DNA of 64,000 nucleotides from Carnegiea gigantea (lineage: Eukaryota; Streptophyta; Magnoliopsida; Caryophyllales; Cactaceae): contig JAKOGI010000334.1 in the NCBI GenBank assembly GCA_029747015.1, forward strand, positions 82,001-146,000. The letters are read 5' to 3'. The notes beneath the pieces are model-generated. The model saw only the letters and a program-made list of their open reading frames with translations. It had not been told where the DNA came from and did not search any database. This document shows positions 60,150 to 64,000 of the stretch, in pieces; within the stretch, counting starts at the first letter, position 1; every line of letters begins with the position of its first letter. The translations under genes were made by a program, and so were the position numbers.

Positions 60150-60850
60150 CTGTTGCAAAATAAAACAAAAACCAAAACTAAAACCTAAATAAGATAATTT
60201 GAAGAAGAAAAATAAAGATTTTAAGCAAAAAGAAGAAGAATAAGAGACAGAAAAAGATAGGTATGGTGGATGAGTGAAGTGAGATGAGTTTGAAGAAGAA
60301 GATGAAGAAACATATGAAATGTGTGTGGAAAATGAAAAGATTAAGTGAAACGGCATGTTTTTGGGTGAAAATGGGTGAAAAATTTGAGAAGAAATGAGGT
60401 AAGAATGGAGGTTGTAGTTATGGAGGTTTAGAGAGAGAAAATCAAGGTAGAGAGGGAGAGTGTCATGAAGAAGATAAAATGTGTGGGAAAGTGAGGGGGC
60501 AGTACGATCAAAGACCTAGACTGCGGGCCGTAGTAGGATACCATGAACCGTGGCGTTCACTATGATCCGACCGTGGTGTCTACTGGTCTCAGTTTTTTAA
60601 TTTTTCTGGATTGCTAGCCCACGGCCGTGGTGCTAGGTACCCTGGCGATGGTGCCAAAAATTTTATTCCATATATTTTTGTTTTCTCTCCCTCTTTTTTA
60701 TTCTTTCCTTTTTTTTCACAAACTACAAAAAAAAAAGTAAAAATCAAAGCTAAAGGAAAAAAAAAAAAAGGAAATTGCCTCCCGAGGAGCGCTCTTTTAA
60801 GGTCAAGAGCTTAGCCTTTCTTCTATGCTCGTTCCGGATTAGTAAGTGTA
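60150..60850 (-). other. Spacer between pol and env-position ORF
   Basis: No domain. On the minus strand it holds a pyrimidine-rich stretch at 60155-60450, a possible intron end, and repeated CCACGG/CCGTGG words at 60520-60655, including a perfect 12-base palindrome at 60619-60630. Confidence 0.55.
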
Positions 60851-62067
60851 TGGATATTGGCTTTATCAATAGGTTGTCCCACAAAATATGGTTTTTAATC
60901 ATTGTCCATTAACTGTGAGCGCACTGGTGGACTCACTCTATATTTCAACTGCTCCATTGGGTTGAACCTTGGTGATCTTAAATGGTCCTGACGATCGGGA
61001 TTTCAGCTTTCCCAAAAACAATCTTAATCTAGAGTTGAATAAGAGGACCATGTCTCCTTTTTCGAACCTCTTCTTCATGATATGTTTACCATGCCACTTC
61101 TTAGTTTGCTCTTTGTAAAGATGTGAACTCTCCTAGGCTTCCAACCTTAGCTCATCTAGCTCGTATAGTTGCAAAAATCTCCGCTCTCCTGCTGTCTTAA
61201 GATCAAAATTGAGTGTCTTTATAGCCTAATATGTCTTATGTTCCATCTCTACTGGCAGATGACAAGACTTCCCAAATACCAAGTGGTATGGAGTGGTGTT
61301 TAGAGGAGTCTTGTAAGTGGTGCGGTACGCTCAAAGAGCATCAGCAAGCTTGAAGGACCAATCTTTGCGGGACCGATCCACTATTTTTTCCAATAGGCTC
61401 TTCAATTCTCTATTTGAGAGTTCTGCCTGCCCACTTGTTTGGGGGTGGTAAGACGTAGCTGTCTTGTGAAATATCCCATATTTTTTAATAGTAACTCAAG
61501 TGGTTTATTGCAAAAGTTGTGCCATTGTCATTTAAAGGAGCTCTTGGTGTGCCAAACCTTGTGAAAATATTTTTCTTGAGAAACTTAAGGACAACCTTGG
61601 AAATATTTGTTGGGGAGGCAATGGCTTCCATCCACTTAGAAACGTAGTCAACCGTCACACAGATATAAAGGTTGTTAAGGGAAGGAGGAAAAGGACCCAT
61701 GAAGTCACTCCTCCATACATTGAATAACTCTACCTCAAGTTGCCACTGTGAGGCATCTCATGTCTCTTGGAAATATTCCTTATTCGCTGACATTGATCAC
61801 AAGTCATGAAAAATTTCCTTACATCTTAAAGCGCATAGGCCAATAGAAGCTTGCTTGGAGTACTTTTGCAATCGTTTTATCCTATCCATAATGGCCACCA
61901 AAGATTGAAGCATGGCAATGGTATAAGACACTACGGACCTCATCTTTAGGCAAGCACGTCCTATATTCTCTGCATATCTTGTAAAGGAAAGGTTCTTCCC
62001 ACACATAGTATTTGGCATCAGCACAGAATTTCTTTCTTTGTTGGTAGGACAATTCCGGAGGTAACAC
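60851..62067 (-). pseudogene. Athila-like integrase, broken
   Basis: From high to low coordinate: the zinc-binding H-x-x-x-H block (C-H-A-S-I-F-G-G-H-Y-G, 61885-61920); a C-D-Q-C-Q-R part near 61780-61800; the core with [27 protein letters not shown] text at 61630-61700, giving the catalytic Asp region; an N-D-N-G-T-T-F box near 61515-61535 with the second Asp; and a [11 protein letters not shown] block with the Glu near 61425-61460. The C-terminal end has GPFKI and GAVEI words near 60950-60995. Several stops and shifts, but motif order and spacing are normal. Confidence 0.87.
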
Positions 62068-62660
62068 TCCACATACCTTGAAGTTACCAAATCAGCATAC
62101 CATGGGGTAGCTTGCTGGGATATAGCGAATAGCTGTTCATGGGGGAAAGAGTCATCAATGGGGTGCTCTTCACTAGGAGTAGCCTTCAGCCTTAAACAAG
62201 ATAAATGATCGACAACTACTTTTGCCAATCTGGCCTTATCTTTGATTTTCAAATCAAACTCTTGAAAAAGGAGGACCCATCAAATGAGTTAGGGCTTGGA
62301 GTCGGATTTCTTCATTAAATGTTTCAAAGCGGCATGATCCGTGAAAATAATGACCTTAGAATTGATTAAATAGGATTGAAATTTTTCCAAGGCAAAGACA
62401 ACTATTAAGAACTCATTCTCAGTCGTGGCATAATTCACTTGAGCCCCATCAAGAGTACGACTTGCATAGTATATGGCATATGGCTTATTGTCCTTTCATT
62501 GGCCTAGAATAGCCCCTAATACATAATCACTTGCATCGCACATTACTTCAAAAGGTAACTCCCAATTTGGCGCTTGCATTACTGGGGCGGTGATTAATGC
62601 CTCTTTTAACCTATGAAAAACACTTAAACATTCCTCATTAAACTCAAAAGGCACATCCTT
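62068..62660 (-). pseudogene. Athila-like RNase H, broken
   Basis: Reads FEVMCDASDYVLGAILGQ near 62500-62555 with the first catalytic Asp, YASRTLDGAQ near 62440-62470, TENEFLIVVFALEKF near 62375-62420, and TDHAALKHLMKK near 62310-62345. It then runs into the linker open at 62252-61797. One stop in the GQ-K-DNKPY area and another near 62285. Confidence 0.85.
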
Positions 62661-63480
62661 GACAAGCAATTAGGTGAGAGGTTTTGTAATTTTTGAAAAA
62701 TTTTTAATGAACCGTTGGTAAAAACTGAAGTTTCCGAGAAAACTCCTCACTCCTTTTAAAGAAGTTGGTGGTGGCAATTTCTGAATCACCTCCACTTTTG
62801 CTTTGTCAACTTCAATGCCTTTGTTAAAGACTACATGACCAAGGACAACCCCCTCTTGCACCATAAATGACATTTCTCTCAATTCAAGACTAAATTCACA
62901 TCTTCGCATATTTGCAAAACCGTAGATAAGTTATTTAAGCACTGGTCATAGGTTGCACCATACATAGAAAAATTATCCATAAAGACTTCTATTATGTTCT
63001 CAATAAAATCAGAAATAAATGACCATCATACAACGTTGAAATGTGGCAGGGGCATTGCACAATCCAAATGGCATTCTTTTATAAGCATAATACCATAAGG
63101 ACATGTAAAAGTAGTCTTTTCTTGGTCATCAAGATGGATAGGATTTGAAAGAATCTTGAATATCCATCTAAGTAGCAAATATATGAGTTTTTAGCCAATC
63201 GTTCATGCATTTGCTCAATAAAAGGAAGGGAAAAGTGATCTTCATAGGTGGCTTTATTCAGTTTTCGATAATCAATGCACATACGATAGCCTGTGACAGT
63301 CCTAGTAGGGATTGACTCATTATTCTCATTTTTGATAGCAGTCATCCCTCCTTCTTAGGTACAACATGGATGAGCTTACCGATACACTATCAGAGATAGG
63401 GTAGATAATGCCGGCCTTAAGCAACTTCACAATTTCATTTTTTACCACCTCTTGCATGCTAGGGTTTAATCTTCTGTGGT
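62661..63480 (-). pseudogene. Athila-like reverse transcriptase, broken
   Basis: The open stretch at 63345-63079 holds YRMCIDYRKLNKAT (near 63240-63285) and I-C-Y-L-D-G-Y-S-R-F-F-Q-I (near 63140-63180). After a shift, DDQEKTTFTCPYG appears near 63080-63130. The palm box near 62955-62985 reads F-M-D-N instead of F-M-D-D, so a catalytic Asp is lost. The thumb LGHVVFNKGIEVDKAKVE and GVRSFLGNFSFYQRFI are at 62690-62850. Confidence 0.88.
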
Positions 63481-64000
63481 GTTCAATTGAAGGCTTATGA
63501 TCGTCTTCTATTAAGATTCAATGCATACACAAAGAATGATGAATTCGTTTTAAGTCATCAAGAGCGTATCCTATGGCTTTACAATGCTTCCTAAGTACTC
63601 TAAGCAAAGAGTCGATCTGGGATGCATTCAAACCTGCATTCACAATCACTGGGTATGTAGATTTTGGTCCAAGAAATTCATACCTTAGGGATGAAGAAAG
63701 AGGTTTCAGTTCAACATCGGGAACTTTTACCTCATCAGACGAGGGCTTATTTTCACGTTATAATGATTCCACCTTAGCAAGAAAAAACGGAATTGGTAGA
63801 GAGGCTTCCAGAAGTTGAGCACACTCGGCTACTTCGGGATTTTCATCCTTAGTAGTGCTATTGTTCCACATCAAGTGCTCAAGTGGATCATTAGAATCAC
63901 GGTTAGACACAGTTTCCCATATTAAACTGTCAGCCACATCAATCTTATTACTCTCATCAGAAATGGAAGGAAACTCAGCAGCTTTTATTAAATTAAACTC
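63481..64000 (-). pseudogene. Athila-like region upstream of RT (partial)
   Basis: A mostly open minus-strand reading from the window end: Asp/Glu/Ser-rich linker text, then PLSSSLRYEFLGPKSTYPV near 63645-63705 and an L-R-K-H-C-K-A-I-G-Y-A block near 63565-63605. This is the usual lead into Athila RT, downstream of the protease. Truncated by the window edge. Confidence 0.75.

Larger units (their letters stand above)
55763..64000 (-). mobile_element. Athila-like Ty3/gypsy element, 3' two-thirds, decayed
   Basis: On the minus strand, reading from the window end: protease/RT upstream text, RT, RNase H, integrase, an env-position ORF, a long spacer, a polypurine tract, and the 3' LTR (55763-57019). 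The LTR start TGATAAGTGC, the long 3' spacer and an ATHILA ORF-1-type protein fit the Athila group. The gag and 5' LTR lie beyond 64000. The 5-base target flank next to the LTR end is 55758-55762; its partner is outside. Stops and shifts in all domains. Confidence 0.88.

Noticed and set aside
60611..60814. Small plus ORF with basic end
   Set aside because: Lies antisense in the Athila-like spacer and ends in an A-rich tract.

Overview
The window is plant nuclear DNA, most likely from a flowering plant. It is AT-rich and dominated by plant-specific transposable elements: L1-type LINEs, a Sirevirus-like Ty1/copia element, a Tekay/Del-like and an Athila-like Ty3/gypsy element, and hATs. It also holds an endogenous caulimovirid fragment. 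I see one ordinary protein-coding gene, with 15 exons and GT-AG introns throughout. Nothing looks bacterial: there are no operons, CRISPR arrays, rRNA or tRNA genes.

Layout. 1-1395: decayed L1-type LINE endonuclease sequence (minus strand), interrupted by a 347-bp hAT-type MITE; the first ~75 bases are abnormally GC-rich. 2315-6464 (minus): an apparently intact gene for a 3-hydroxyisobutyryl-CoA hydrolase-like protein (386 aa), with a CT-rich promoter side at 6465-7060. 8024-8243: possible MITE. 8468-10740: a second decayed LINE (RT to RNase H, minus). 10741-12510: AT-rich, unassigned.

12568-37475 is a four-level nest. An old LTR remnant (12568-12947 and 37052-37475) is split by a 24-kb Sirevirus-like copia element (12953-37046, TSD AAAAT). 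That element is split by a Tekay-like gypsy element (15729-30783, TSD ACTTT), whose RNase H region is split by a 4-kb solo LTR (22344-26360, TSD ATTAT). The solo LTR carries about 22 copies of a ~60-bp tandem repeat. Each level was placed by matching 5-bp target-site duplications.

37476-40622 and 55286-55757 are one unassigned stretch split by an hAT transposon (40631-55277, 11-bp terminal inverted repeats, 8-bp TSD with one mismatch). Inside the hAT, between its 5' end and its degenerate transposase, lies a broken endogenous pararetrovirus on the minus strand (42837 to about 51990). That is cut by an Athila-like solo LTR (42976-44266). From 55763 to the window end is an Athila-like element on the minus strand: 3' LTR, polypurine tract, env-position ORF, integrase, RNase H and RT; its 5' part lies outside.

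Only the hydrolase gene looks functional. All element coding regions carry stops, frameshifts, deletions or catalytic substitutions. The value of the window is in relative dating of insertions, unusual LTR architecture and the virus-in-transposon arrangement. Family assignments are from reading motifs by eye; no searches were run.
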